Shown here: positions 9,585 to 18,816 of the stretch, piece by piece | How positions within the stretch are numbered: position 1 is the first letter of the stretch | Layout of the letters: each line of letters begins with the position of its first letter | Assembly (NCBI GenBank): GCA_945273835.1 | Contig: CALYPL010000002.1 | Coordinates: 1-64,000 of the forward strand | Length of the DNA: 64,000 nucleotides | Source: an uncultured Dysgonomonas sp. | GTDB taxonomy: Bacteria > Bacteroidota > Bacteroidia > Bacteroidales > Dysgonomonadaceae | Direction of reading: 5' to 3' | The notes under the pieces: generated by a model | What the model saw: only the letters and a program-made list of their open reading frames with translations | The model's database searches: none | What the model was told of the DNA's origin: nothing | Translations under genes and position numbers: made by a program

Positions 9585-10337
9585 CTAATTTAATGATTTT
9601 AACTCTTTTAAAGCTTTTTCCATGTCTTCAGGTGTATCGATTCCGAATGTTTCTGTATCGGTGTATCCGACTTTAATTTTATAACCGTTTTCGATCCATC
9701 TTAATTGTTCAAGTGACTCGGCTTTTTCAAGCGAAGATTGCGGTAACTTAGTGATTTCTTTCAAGATATCGCCTCTATAGGCGTACATTCCAATATGTTT
9801 ATAAAAGGTATGCTTGTCAAGCCATTCAGTGTGATGTACATCACGAATATATGGTATTATGGAACGACTGAAATAGATAGCTTCATTATTTTTATTTATC
9901 ACAACTTTAGGTGAATTAGGATTAAATAAGGTCTCGAAACCGTCTTCTTTTAAAAATGGTTTAACGAGTGTAGCCAGTTGAGTATCTTCATTATCAAAAC
10001 ATTTCATAAGGGTTTCAATTTGCTTTGGCTGAATAAAGGGTTCGTCACCCTGTACATTAATGACCACATCATAATTGTTGCCAATTTTTTCATAAGCTTC
10101 GAATATGCGATCTGTTCCGCTCCGATGTTTTTCGGAAGTCATAATAGCTTTTCCTCCAAATGTTTCGACAGTTTCAAATATAAAAACGTTGTCTGTTGCC
10201 ACCCATACTTCGGTTACTGCTTTCTGAACCTGTTCATAAACACGCTGTATCATCGGCTTGCCTCCCATATCAGCTAATGGTTTACCGGGAAAACGTGTTG
10301 AGGCATAGCGAGCAGGTATAATTGCTATAAAATTCAT
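9585..10337 (-). CDS. kdsB: CMP-KDO synthetase (3-deoxy-manno-octulosonate cytidylyltransferase)
   Basis: Activates KDO with CTP for transfer to lipid A, a step of lipopolysaccharide inner-core synthesis. Full length at 250 residues. The N-terminal IPARYASTRFPGKPL is the nucleotide-binding signature, and VQGDEPFI carries the metal-binding aspartate. A KdsC-like phosphatase of the same pathway is encoded at 39.2 kb, consistent with a KDO-containing outer membrane. A -7 box (TATCTTTG, 10362-10369) lies 25 bp upstream. Confidence 0.97.
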   Translation of the reverse strand: MNFIAIIPARYASTRFPGKPLADMGGKPMIQRVYEQVQKAVTEVWVATDNVFIFETVETFGGKAIMTSEKHRSGTDRIFEAYEKIGNNYDVVINVQGDEPFIQPKQIETLMKCFDNEDTQLATLVKPFLKEDGFETLFNPNSPKVVINKNNEAIYFSRSIIPYIRDVHHTEWLDKHTFYKHIGMYAYRGDILKEITKLPQSSLEKAESLEQLRWIENGYKIKVGYTDTETFGIDTPEDMEKALKELKSLN

Positions 10338-10361
10338 AATTCGTTTAGTTTAATGTTACAA

Positions 10362-10369
10362 CAAAGATA
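10362..10369 (-). promoter_or_regulatory. Candidate -7 box of kdsB
   Basis: TATCTTTG on the minus strand, an exact TAnnTTTG, 25 bp from the kdsB start. No TTTG at the -33 position was found. Confidence 0.5.
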
Positions 10370-10391
10370 GTTATAATCCAAAAAAGCAATA

Positions 10392-10399
10392 TATATTTG
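10392..10399 (+). promoter_or_regulatory. Candidate -7 box of the HPPK-like gene
   Basis: TATATTTG ends only 8 bp before the ATG at 10408, so a transcript from it would be nearly leaderless. No clear -33 element. Confidence 0.35.
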
Positions 10400-10407
10400 T
10401 AACCGAT

Positions 10408-10815
10408 ATGAATAAAGGGTTGATAAGTATCGGATCTAACAAAGATAAGGAGCTTAATCTTGGCATATGTCAAAATCTGCTGAAGATGGAGTTTGAAGAT
10501 ATTACTTTCTCTAAAACTTCGATTACTGAGCCTTATGGAACTGTTTATAAAGATGATTTTTTAAATCAACTTATATTTATATACACTGAAAAAGATAAGG
10601 ATTGTATAATATCTGTTTTGAAAGCTTTAGAGCAGAAAATGGGTCGTTTGGTCACAGATAAAACAGATGGGAAGGTTATAATTGATATTGATTTGATTAT
10701 CTGGAATGATCAGATTTTAAAACCTGAAGATATGAAGCGAGAATATATTAGAGATTTATTGCCTGACCTTTTAACCAAAATCGAAGATAAGCCTTCTACC
10801 ACAACTCATTTCTAA
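10408..10815 (+). CDS. HPPK-like pyrophosphokinase (FolK family), divergent
   Basis: A 135-residue protein resembling 6-hydroxymethyl-7,8-dihydropterin pyrophosphokinase, which makes the pterin diphosphate for folate synthesis. ISIGSN at the N-terminus, TEPYG in the middle and IDIDLIIW near residue 95 fit the family, and both metal-binding aspartates are kept. It is shorter than the usual about 160 residues, and the GPRxxDxD arginine is replaced (GKVIIDID). It may be a functional divergent FolK or a degenerate paralogue. folC, also a folate gene, lies 0.8 kb away on the other strand. Its 3' end overlaps the converging glycosyltransferase gene by 20 bp. Confidence 0.75.
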   Translation: MNKGLISIGSNKDKELNLGICQNLLKMEFEDITFSKTSITEPYGTVYKDDFLNQLIFIYTEKDKDCIISVLKALEQKMGRLVTDKTDGKVIIDIDLIIWNDQILKPEDMKREYIRDLLPDLLTKIEDKPSTTTHF

Positions 10816-11650
10816 TACGTTGTAATATTTCTGTGCTGTCATCATCAAATTTACGGGCGAAATATGGAAAGCGTTGCCCATACTCATCGTCAAATTTGAT
10901 ATTTGTTTTCAGAAAATCTATATGCTTGTCAATTATTCGAGCGGGAGGTACAGGAACCTGCCAATCGGTATAGGTAAGATTAGCTACCGTATTGTCACGA
11001 AATTTAGAATTACCGATAATAGTCTGGAAAAATGCTTCATCGGGTACAAGTGAGTGACGGAAAAATTTTTCGTACGGATTTTTACCTGCAAGTGTATATA
11101 AAATGTACTCCAAACAGTCATGTGTTAAAGCAAACCACTGTGTACCAACATATAATGTAAAAGGTATTTTACGCTTAATGTTAATTTTTTTAAGAAGAAC
11201 TTCAACTAAAAATTTAGGATTATAGAATTTTAATCTACGCCTGTCGTACTCAAAATAATATTTGTTAAAGCGTTCAATTGGTTTATAAGGGGCGGGCATG
11301 GGCGAAATGTCTATGAATTCTTTACCAAGATTTAATTGGTTGTATAGAAATTTTCTTGGTCTGATAGGATAATCACAACCGCTGATCAAAATAAAATAAT
11401 CGGTTGTACTTCTATGATTATAAGCGTAACGCATCAAAGCCAGTGTAGCTTCAACCATTTTGTAGCCTCCCCAACTAATGTCGAAGCGTTCGGGGATTAT
11501 AAAAACTTCGTCTTTAGAATTTATGTAATCTTCTTTAACTTTCTTGTCAAGATGAATATAGAACCTGCTGCAACCATCATCCAATGCGTCAATTAAGCGT
11601 GTCAGATGTGCAAAATTATTATGGGCAAGTATCAGATAACTTATATTCAT
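10796..11650 (-). CDS. Core-2/I-branching-type beta-glycosyltransferase (GT14)
   Basis: A 284-residue glycosyltransferase of the family that includes N-acetylglucosaminyl- and xylosyltransferases. YLILAHNNFAHLTRLIDAL near residue 5, FYIHLDKK, ISGCDYPIRP and the acidic SLVPDEAFFQT motif are characteristic. There is no signal peptide, so it should act in the cytoplasm on a surface-polysaccharide precursor or lipid-linked sugar. The start is 3 bp after the folC stop, which implies cotranscription. Donor and acceptor cannot be deduced. Confidence 0.88.
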   Translation of the reverse strand: MNISYLILAHNNFAHLTRLIDALDDGCSRFYIHLDKKVKEDYINSKDEVFIIPERFDISWGGYKMVEATLALMRYAYNHRSTTDYFILISGCDYPIRPRKFLYNQLNLGKEFIDISPMPAPYKPIERFNKYYFEYDRRRLKFYNPKFLVEVLLKKINIKRKIPFTLYVGTQWFALTHDCLEYILYTLAGKNPYEKFFRHSLVPDEAFFQTIIGNSKFRDNTVANLTYTDWQVPVPPARIIDKHIDFLKTNIKFDDEYGQRFPYFARKFDDDSTEILQRIRNELW

Positions 11651-11653
11651 GCT

Positions 11654-12946
11654 TTATCCAATATATTTTGATTCAAGTGCTTCAGCTACAACAAAATTAC
11701 TACCTCCAATGTAGATGAAATCATTTTCACCAACTGACCTCATCACTGAAAATAAAGCATCGTTCACAGTGGGATATGTATTTCCTTTTAACCCGAAACC
11801 TTCGGCTTGTTTTTGCAAGTTTTTCTCATCGAGTGCCCTTGCTATTGAAGCTCTTGTAAAATAATATATCGCATTCTTAGGCAAAAGTTTCAATATAGCT
11901 GTTATATCCTTATCATTGACCATGCCAATAACAATATGCAATTTTTCATAAGTTTCGTTCTTTAGCTGATCGGCAATATACTGCATTCCTCCGCTATTAT
12001 GTGCAGTGTCGCAAACTATTTTAGGTGAAGATTCTTTTAATACTTGCCATCGTCCCATTAGACCCGTAAGTTCTACGACGTGTGCAAACCCATCGTAAAC
12101 CGCATTCTGAGGTATAATATATCCTTTGTTTTGTAGTTGCTCGATGGCACAAAGTACAGTGGCAGCATTTTTAATTTGTACATTTCCATTTAATTCTCCT
12201 TTCAGATGCGGGTAATGTTTGGATTCAAATATCCAATATTGGCTATCATGTTCGGCCGACAAAATATAATTCCCCTCTTCGGCGAATATTAGCGGAGCGC
12301 CTGTTCTTTCAGCGCATAATTCAAAAACAGGACGGGTTTCAGGTACTGTTTCGCCGATCACTACTGGTACATTATTTTTCATAATGCCTGACTTTTCGCC
12401 GGCTATCTTTTCGAGTGTATCTCCTAAAAACTGAGTATGATCAAAACTTATGTTCGTGATAATACTCAGATCGGGAGTTATTATGTTTGTACTGTCTAAT
12501 CTGCCTCCTAAACCTACTTCTATGACCGCCACATCTACTTTCATATCCGCGAAATAACAAAATGACATCATCATTGTCAATTCAAAAAATGATGGATATA
12601 TAGGTTCGAATGATTTGCGGTGCTTTTCTACAAAATCAACTACATATTGCTCTGCTATCTTTTCTCCATTTACACGGATACGCTCACGGAAATCTACCAA
12701 ATGAGGTGAGGTGTATAACCCGACTTTATAGCCTGATTGTTGTAATACGGCAGCTAAAAGGTGTGAAGTCGAACCTTTGCCATTAGTACCGGCAACATGA
12801 ATAGTACGGTAATTGCCATGAGGGTGCCCGAAATAATCATCGAGCGCTAAAGTATTATCAAGACCTTCTTTATACGCAGATGCGCCTACCTCTTGAAAAA
12901 CGGGTAATTGATTATATAAATATTCTATGGTTTGCTTATAGTTCAT
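11654..12946 (-). CDS. folC: Folylpolyglutamate synthase / dihydrofolate synthase
   Basis: Adds glutamate to dihydropteroate and folates. The 430-residue length is normal for the bifunctional form. The P-loop GTNGKGSTSH lies at about residues 53-62, LTMMMSFCYFA and EVGLGGRLDSTN are family signatures, and CDTAHNSGGM near 310 is the C-terminal-domain motif. It begins a two-gene unit with the GT14 glycosyltransferase. A full promoter match is present at 13007-13037. Confidence 0.97.
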   Translation of the reverse strand: MNYKQTIEYLYNQLPVFQEVGASAYKEGLDNTLALDDYFGHPHGNYRTIHVAGTNGKGSTSHLLAAVLQQSGYKVGLYTSPHLVDFRERIRVNGEKIAEQYVVDFVEKHRKSFEPIYPSFFELTMMMSFCYFADMKVDVAVIEVGLGGRLDSTNIITPDLSIITNISFDHTQFLGDTLEKIAGEKSGIMKNNVPVVIGETVPETRPVFELCAERTGAPLIFAEEGNYILSAEHDSQYWIFESKHYPHLKGELNGNVQIKNAATVLCAIEQLQNKGYIIPQNAVYDGFAHVVELTGLMGRWQVLKESSPKIVCDTAHNSGGMQYIADQLKNETYEKLHIVIGMVNDKDITAILKLLPKNAIYYFTRASIARALDEKNLQKQAEGFGLKGNTYPTVNDALFSVMRSVGENDFIYIGGSNFVVAEALESKYIG

Positions 12947-13006
12947 CTACCTGATATTTAAACAAATCTTATGCTGTATAAAATAAGAAATGCTATTAAA
13001 AAGTAA

Positions 13007-13037
13007 CAAACGTAACAGATTCTTGTTTTTTTGCAAA
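13007..13037 (-). promoter_or_regulatory. Bacteroidota-type promoter of folC
   Basis: On the minus strand TTTG (13034-13037), a 19-nt spacer and TACGTTTG (13007-13014) match TTTG-N19/21-TAnnTTTG exactly. It lies 60 bp upstream of the folC start. Confidence 0.7.
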
Positions 13038-13057
13038 GTTACATTTTTATAAATAAA

Positions 13058-13083
13058 TACTCCCCTCTTGAGGGAGGGGAGTA
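13058..13083 (-). terminator. Terminator downstream of the HdeD-like gene
   Basis: A 10-bp GC-rich stem (tactcccctc/gaggggagta) with a 6-nt loop. On the minus strand it is followed by TTTATTTAT. It lies about 90 bp after the HdeD-like stop and just upstream of the folC promoter. Confidence 0.75.
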
Positions 13084-13172
13084 AAATATATCTTTCGCTG
13101 ACTCCTACCGTTGTATAGATAATTTGAGAAATAAACGATAGTAAGTGTTTTTTTACTTATTTATAAGTATGC

Positions 13173-13754
13173 TTAATGACTTGGATTAGTATATCTGTCT
13201 TTAATTGATTTGAATTTAAAGGCAAGATAAATTCTGAATATACCGTATAATATAAAGGCAATAACCGCCAAACTTACAATGAATTCAGCTGCGAAAGCTG
13301 GTGACATGATGAACACGAATGAAAATATTATACCAAGTATAGCCAGAGCTAACAGCCATCCCCAATCTTTTACGCCTATTTTCTGAAGCTCGCATGACAT
13401 ACCAATTGCCCAGATTGACTGGAACATGATCCAGAAGCCTACAAAATAAGCCATAATCATAGGTGTGATTCCGGGTGTAGAGAATAATAATATACCTAAA
13501 AGCAAGTCAATTATTCCACTTGCCAACGTCCATCCCCAGCCATTGAGTGAGTCTTTGTTAGACACGGCAAAAATTATCTCGAACAATCCGGTAACTAAAA
13601 AGCCGGCTACAAAAAGAATTGACAATGTAATTAAAGCATCTAAAGGTTTTGCAAGGAAAATTATACCCAATCCGAGTGATAAAATTCCGATAATCAGTGA
13701 TACCCACCAATTTTTAACAGCGGAGCGAGCAGCATCCATTAAATCATTTTTCAT
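13173..13754 (-). CDS. HdeD-family membrane protein (DUF308)
   Basis: A 193-residue inner-membrane protein with six hydrophobic segments arranged as repeated pairs and the DUF308 pattern (IIGILSLGLGIIFLAKP, SGIIDLLLGILLF). E. coli HdeD is linked to acid resistance at high cell density, but a role here is only suggested by homology. It is monocistronic: the next gene downstream has its own promoter and a terminator intervenes. The 220 bp between its start and leuB contain only the leuB terminator. Confidence 0.88.
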   Translation of the reverse strand: MKNDLMDAARSAVKNWWVSLIIGILSLGLGIIFLAKPLDALITLSILFVAGFLVTGLFEIIFAVSNKDSLNGWGWTLASGIIDLLLGILLFSTPGITPMIMAYFVGFWIMFQSIWAIGMSCELQKIGVKDWGWLLALAILGIIFSFVFIMSPAFAAEFIVSLAVIAFILYGIFRIYLAFKFKSIKDRYTNPSH

Positions 13755-13921
13755 AATCAGTTTATATTAAATTTATTAATCAAATCCTTATGTTTAAAAT
13801 AGAATTAAGACACAGAAGATTTAAAAAAACATATTTAATTTTAACAAAGCAAAATTTTTTTTGTTCAAGCTGGTTAAAGAAAAATTTAACAAAAGTGCTT
13901 TTAATGCTTTAATAATATAAA

Positions 13922-13964
13922 ATAAGGTATTCTTATTTGCAATCTGCATAGAAGAATACCTTAT
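13922..13964 (-). terminator. Terminator of the leu operon
   Basis: A perfect 13-bp stem (ataaggtattctt/aagaataccttat) with a 17-nt loop, 11 bp after the leuB stop on the minus strand and followed by an AT-rich tract. Confidence 0.8.
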
Positions 13965-13974
13965 AGTAATTAGA

Positions 13975-15042
13975 TTATTTTTTTACAAAATCTACTATCC
14001 AATCGCCAACCTCAGATGTTGAATAGGCTTTATTGCCTGAAGCAATATCTTCAGTAACTATGCCTGCATCCATAGAAGCTGCAACAGCTTTACGTATAAT
14101 TGTACCTTCATTTTGCAAATCGAAGGCATACTCGAACATCATAGCTGCAGATAATATGGTAGCCAATGGATTGGCAATGTTTTTTCCTGCAGCCTGCGGA
14201 TAAGAACCGTGTATAGGTTCAAACACGGAAGTATGGATTCCTATGGATGCTGAAGGCAGCATTCCTAATGAACCAGTTATCACAGAAGCTTCATCAGTCA
14301 ATATATCTCCAAAAAGATTTTCAGTAACCAACACGTCGAAGCGTTTAGGCCATTGTATAATTTGCATGGCGGCATTATCGACAAACATATATTCGGTTTC
14401 TACATCAGGGTACTGTTTTTCAATATCTTGGGCTACTTGACGCCAAAGACGTGAAGTACATAGCACGTTTGCTTTATCAACCACTGTCAGTTTTTTTCTG
14501 CGCATGCGTGCATACTTATAAGAAAGATGTAATATTCTTTCGACTTCCTCCCTACTATAAACACAAGTGTCATAGGCTGTATCGCCATCTTCACTACGTC
14601 CTTGGGGGCGACCAAAATATAGTCCGCCTGTTAATTCGCGGACACACATAAAATCGGCACCGTCAACAAGATCAGCACGTAAAGGCGATTTATGAACTAA
14701 AGTCGGGAAAGTTGATACGGGACGTAAATTGGCATATAGTCCGAGGCTCTTACGCATACGCAGTAATCCTTGCTCCGGACGTACTTTTGCCGAAGGGTTA
14801 TTATCGAATTTAGGGTCGCCGATTGCACCAAATAGAACTGCATCTGAAGACATACATAATTCATGGGTTTCTGCAGGGTAGGGGTCGCCTACTTTATCAA
14901 TGGCACATGCGCCGACAATACCGTATTTATAAGTTAATTCGTGTCCGAACTTTTCACAAACAGCTTCAGTCACTCGCAGGGCTTGTTTTATAATTTCAGG
15001 ACCAATTCCATCTCCGGGTAGAATCGCAATATTTAATTTCAT
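13975..15042 (-). CDS. leuB: 3-isopropylmalate dehydrogenase
   Basis: Oxidises and decarboxylates 3-isopropylmalate to 2-oxoisocaproate with NAD. The 355 residues match the family. [10 protein letters not shown] is at the N-terminus; [14 protein letters not shown], the NAD-side [14 protein letters not shown] and [12 protein letters not shown] are conserved; [13 protein letters not shown] carries the adenine-binding region. In the citramalate route the same enzyme class acts on 3-methylmalate. It is the last gene of the operon, 48 bp after the LeuA-like synthase. Confidence 0.97.
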   Translation of the reverse strand: MKLNIAILPGDGIGPEIIKQALRVTEAVCEKFGHELTYKYGIVGACAIDKVGDPYPAETHELCMSSDAVLFGAIGDPKFDNNPSAKVRPEQGLLRMRKSLGLYANLRPVSTFPTLVHKSPLRADLVDGADFMCVRELTGGLYFGRPQGRSEDGDTAYDTCVYSREEVERILHLSYKYARMRRKKLTVVDKANVLCTSRLWRQVAQDIEKQYPDVETEYMFVDNAAMQIIQWPKRFDVLVTENLFGDILTDEASVITGSLGMLPSASIGIHTSVFEPIHGSYPQAAGKNIANPLATILSAAMMFEYAFDLQNEGTIIRKAVAASMDAGIVTEDIASGNKAYSTSEVGDWIVDFVKK

Positions 15043-15090
15043 AATATATTATTTAGAAGTTTATCTATATCCTCAATATTCATTCTTAAT

Positions 15091-16599
15091 TTACATCTCT
15101 TCCAAGATATTAAGCATTTTTTCAGTTGCTTTTACTGCTGCAACTGTCTGATCTGCATCAAGACCTCGAGTTTTAAATTCATTATCTTTAAACCGCCATG
15201 TGATTATTGTTTGCACCAAAGCGTCGGTACGTCCTCCCGGCGGAATAAAAACCATATAATTCAATAATTCGGGTTTTGGCTTATTGAGTTTGGAGAACAT
15301 TTTCCACATAGCTTTTGAAAAAGCATGATACTGTCCATCTCCGGGTGCGGTTTCTTCATAAATCTTACCGTTCACACGAGCTTTTACTGTTGCCGTCGGG
15401 CGTAATCCTTTTGTCAGGCTAAAAGCATAAGATAATATTTTTATTTCAGCCTCTTTTGCATTGTTCATCACGTCTGCAATTATATAATGTAAATCGCCTT
15501 GTGTGATGATTTCTTTTTTGTCTCCTAATTCAATAACTTTTTCGGTAACTTTTTTCATTGAATTGTCATCAAGCTCAATGCCCAACATTTCAATATTTTT
15601 TCGGATATTGGCTTTGCCTGACAATTTACCCATGGCATATTCACGAATCCGTCCAAAACGTTCAGGCATCAATTCATTAAAGTACAGATTGTTTTTGTTG
15701 TCGCCATCGGCGTGGATTCCAGCACATTGAGTAAATACGTTCTCACCTATTACGGGCTGATTAGCTGCTATTATCTGTCCCGAATAAGTTTCTACAACTC
15801 TTGCAACCTTATTAATTTGATTCTCATGAATTGAAGTTTGTATTTTGAGCTGATCGTGTAAAACAGCGACGGTACTTGATAATGAGGCATTTCCTGCTCG
15901 TTCGCCAAGTCCGTTCATGGTTAAATGCACGCCTTTCACTCCTAACTCAACAGCTACCATTGTATTGGCAACAGCAAGGTCGTAATCGTTATGGGCATGA
16001 AAATCGAAGTGTAAATCAGGATAACGTGCTAACATTTTACGGCAATATTTCCATGTAGTATGTGGATTTAGTATGCCTAAAGTGTCGGGAATCATAAATC
16101 GTTTTATCGGTAAATCTTTCAGATTGTCCATCATGTAATAGACATAATCTTCCGAATTCATTATCCCGTTCGACCAGTCTTCCAGATATACATTTACACC
16201 GATATTCATTTTGTCAGCAAGTTCAACCTCGTTTTTAATATCGTTGAGATGCTGTTCCGGCGTTTTGCGCAATTGTTCAGTAACGTGTTTATATGAACCC
16301 TTGGTCAGCATATTGATGTTTCGGCAACCTGTTTCCTTGATCCATTTTAAGGATTGTCCGCCATCAATAAAGCCAAGAATCTCAATCCGGTCAATCATCC
16401 CTGCGTCTGTGGCAACTTTAGCAATCTTGCTTACTGTTTCAAACTCTCCGTCTGAAACACGTGCCGATGCTATCTCAATGCGGTTAACTCCTAAATCGGA
16501 CAACAGAAGTTTAGCGATATGCAACTTTTCCTGCCCCGAAAAAGAAACGCCCGATGTTTGTTCCCCGTCACGCAGGGTAGTATCCATTATTTCTAACAT
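15091..16599 (-). CDS. Second LeuA-family synthase (citramalate or isopropylmalate synthase-like)
   Basis: A 502-residue Claisen condensing enzyme. [16 protein letters not shown] opens the TIM barrel with the catalytic Arg-Asp pair, FDFHAHNDYDLAVANT carries the HxH metal ligands, and NGLGERAGNA follows. The C-terminal about 120 residues resemble the LeuA allosteric domain. It differs clearly from the LeuA encoded at 19.9-21.4 kb. Retained next to leuBCD, it could be a citramalate synthase that feeds isoleucine synthesis from pyruvate and acetyl-CoA, or a second isopropylmalate synthase. Sequence alone does not decide. It starts 129 bp after the leuD stop. Confidence 0.85.
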   Translation of the reverse strand: MLEIMDTTLRDGEQTSGVSFSGQEKLHIAKLLLSDLGVNRIEIASARVSDGEFETVSKIAKVATDAGMIDRIEILGFIDGGQSLKWIKETGCRNINMLTKGSYKHVTEQLRKTPEQHLNDIKNEVELADKMNIGVNVYLEDWSNGIMNSEDYVYYMMDNLKDLPIKRFMIPDTLGILNPHTTWKYCRKMLARYPDLHFDFHAHNDYDLAVANTMVAVELGVKGVHLTMNGLGERAGNASLSSTVAVLHDQLKIQTSIHENQINKVARVVETYSGQIIAANQPVIGENVFTQCAGIHADGDNKNNLYFNELMPERFGRIREYAMGKLSGKANIRKNIEMLGIELDDNSMKKVTEKVIELGDKKEIITQGDLHYIIADVMNNAKEAEIKILSYAFSLTKGLRPTATVKARVNGKIYEETAPGDGQYHAFSKAMWKMFSKLNKPKPELLNYMVFIPPGGRTDALVQTIITWRFKDNEFKTRGLDADQTVAAVKATEKMLNILEEM

Positions 16600-16728
16600 A
16601 TATTATAATAGTAGCTAACTGATATAAATTAAACGAATAAAACAAATTATATTACAAATTCAGTTGCGCTTTATTTCAGTAGATTTTCTTCAACTTCATT
16701 TATTAAAATCAGGTTGATTAAAACTCTT

Positions 16729-17319
16729 TTATATAATAGCTTTATTCTCAAATTCTTCAATCATATTTTTTCTTGACAATAAATAGTCGATATCGTCAAG
16801 ACCTTTGAGCAGGCATTCTTTTTTATACGAGTTGATATCAAATTTTTCAGAAATTCCTGTAACATTGTTCTTGATGGTTTGATTCTCAAGGTCGATGGTC
16901 AGATTTGCTTTAGGGTCTTTATTGACACAATCGAAAAGTTCGGAAAGAAATTTCGGAGAAACCACAACCGGCAGTACGCCGTTATTTAATGCATTGTTTC
17001 TGAATATATCTGCGAAAAAGCTCGATACTACTGCTCTGAAACCATATCCGGCGATTGCCCATGCCGCATGTTCACGGCTCGAACCACTTCCGAAGTTTTT
17101 TCCTGCAACAAGAATCTGTCCGCTATAGGTAGGGTTGTTCAACACAAAATCTTTTTTAGGTTTGCCTTCTTTGTCATATCGCCAGTCAGCGAATAGATTA
17201 TTGCCAAATCCGTCTTTAGTTGTGGCTTTGAGAAAGCGAGCAGGTATAATTTGATCTGTATCCACATTTTCAATTGGAAGTGGTACATAAGTGGAAGTTA
17301 ATATTGTAAATTTTTCCAT
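16729..17319 (-). CDS. leuD: 3-isopropylmalate dehydratase small subunit
   Basis: The swivel-domain subunit that pairs with LeuC to isomerise isopropylmalate. [13 protein letters not shown] and the [23 protein letters not shown] region are diagnostic, and [13 protein letters not shown] is the substrate-binding loop. The frame is open 13 codons further up to an ATG at 17358, but the homologous sequence starts at the internal ATG at 17319, giving 196 residues, the usual length. A gap of 99 bp separates it from leuC. Confidence 0.95.
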   Translation of the reverse strand: MEKFTILTSTYVPLPIENVDTDQIIPARFLKATTKDGFGNNLFADWRYDKEGKPKKDFVLNNPTYSGQILVAGKNFGSGSSREHAAWAIAGYGFRAVVSSFFADIFRNNALNNGVLPVVVSPKFLSELFDCVNKDPKANLTIDLENQTIKNNVTGISEKFDINSYKKECLLKGLDDIDYLLSRKNMIEEFENKAII

Positions 17320-17418
17320 AATGGTTATTTCGTTTATTGTGTTTGTTACGAGTGGCAACCAATGATTTTTTTGAATTTTTTGCGAGTTATATTTGTTGCC
17401 GTTTTTAACAAGTCTTAA

Positions 17419-18816
17419 TTATAAAATTGTTCTTGGATCTGTAATTTTACCAGTAACAGCAGCTGCTGCGGCAACTAAAGGACTTGCTAATATTGTACGA
17501 GCTCCGGGACCTTGACGTCCTTCAAAGTTACGGTTCGATGTTGAAACAGCATATTTTTTTGCCGGAACTTTGTCATCGTTCATTGCAAGACAAGCCGAAC
17601 ATCCGGGTTCTCTCAATTCAAAACCTGCGTCTTCTAAAATTTTGTCTAATCCTTCAGCTTTAATTTGGTCAACTACCATATGGCTGCCGGGTACGAGCCA
17701 TGCAACGACATGGTCTGCTTTCTTTTTGCCCTTAACAAAATTGGCAAATAGACGAAAATCTTCGATTCTACCATTTGTACAGCTTCCTAAGAATACATAA
17801 TCAATGGTTTTTCCTTCGAGCTTCTCTCCGGGCTTAAATCCCATGTAGTCCATTGATTTTTGAAAAGAAATACGTCCCGCTTCGTCAATTTCATCCAGAG
17901 TAGGTATTGTTCCGTTTATAGCCATACCCATTCCCGGATTTGTTCCATAAGTAACCATCGGCTGAATGTCAGAAGCTTCGAAAGTCAATTCTTTATCAAA
18001 TTTTGCATTTTCGTCAGTTTTCAAAGTTTTCCAATAAGCCAATGCTTTATCCCAATTTTTGCCTTTAGGGGCAAATTCGCGTCCTTCTACGTATTTGAAT
18101 GTAGTTTCGTCAGGAGCTATTAAACCTCCACGAGCTCCCATTTCTATACTCAGGTTACACAGTGTCATGCGTGCTTCCATCGACATGCTCCGGATTGCTT
18201 CGCCGGCATATTCTACAAAATAGCCTGTTGCTCCACCTGTAGTCAGTTTTGAAATCATATATAAAGCTATATCTTTAGCTGTGACGCATTTACCCAATTT
18301 GCCGTTAAAAGTTATCCGCATTGTTTTTGGACGGCTTTGAAATACACACTGGGTTGCCAAAACCATTTCAACCTCACTTGTTCCTATACCGAAAGCAATT
18401 GCTCCGAATGCTCCGTGAGTTGATGTATGGCTATCGCCACATACAATTGTCATTCCCGGATGTGTAAAACCGTTTTCAGGACCGATGATGTGAACAACAC
18501 CGTTTTTTCTGTTGCCTAATGGATAGAAATATGGAAGATTGAATTCTTTTGCATTTTTCTCGAATGTATCGAGCTGATTTTTTGAAACCGGGTCTTTAAC
18601 GGGTTGATCCTGATTAATAGTTGGTGTATTATGATCTGCTGTTAAAGTCGTTTGTTTCGGACGGAATACTTTAAGTCCTCTTGCTCTTAGTCCGTTAAAG
18701 GCTTGCGGACTTGTAACTTCATGGCAAAAATGCCTGTCGATATACAATTGTGTAGGCCCATCCTCAACTGTCGATACTACATGAGCATCCCAGATTTTGT
18801 CAAATAATGTTTTCAT
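17419..18816 (-). CDS. leuC: 3-isopropylmalate dehydratase large subunit
   Basis: The aconitase-type catalytic subunit carrying the 4Fe-4S cluster. The cluster cysteines are in GSCTNGR and [19 protein letters not shown] near the N-terminus and [13 protein letters not shown] are conserved. The 465-residue length is standard. Its ATG overlaps the stop of the upstream acyltransferase by 4 bp, so translation of the two is probably coupled. Confidence 0.97.
   Translation of the reverse strand: MKTLFDKIWDAHVVSTVEDGPTQLYIDRHFCHEVTSPQAFNGLRARGLKVFRPKQTTLTADHNTPTINQDQPVKDPVSKNQLDTFEKNAKEFNLPYFYPLGNRKNGVVHIIGPENGFTHPGMTIVCGDSHTSTHGAFGAIAFGIGTSEVEMVLATQCVFQSRPKTMRITFNGKLGKCVTAKDIALYMISKLTTGGATGYFVEYAGEAIRSMSMEARMTLCNLSIEMGARGGLIAPDETTFKYVEGREFAPKGKNWDKALAYWKTLKTDENAKFDKELTFEASDIQPMVTYGTNPGMGMAINGTIPTLDEIDEAGRISFQKSMDYMGFKPGEKLEGKTIDYVFLGSCTNGRIEDFRLFANFVKGKKKADHVVAWLVPGSHMVVDQIKAEGLDKILEDAGFELREPGCSACLAMNDDKVPAKKYAVSTSNRNFEGRQGPGARTILASPLVAAAAAVTGKITDPRTIL

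Noticed and set aside
17320..17358. Longer leuD start adding 13 residues
   Set aside because: LeuD homologues start at the internal Met, and the extension has no conserved features.
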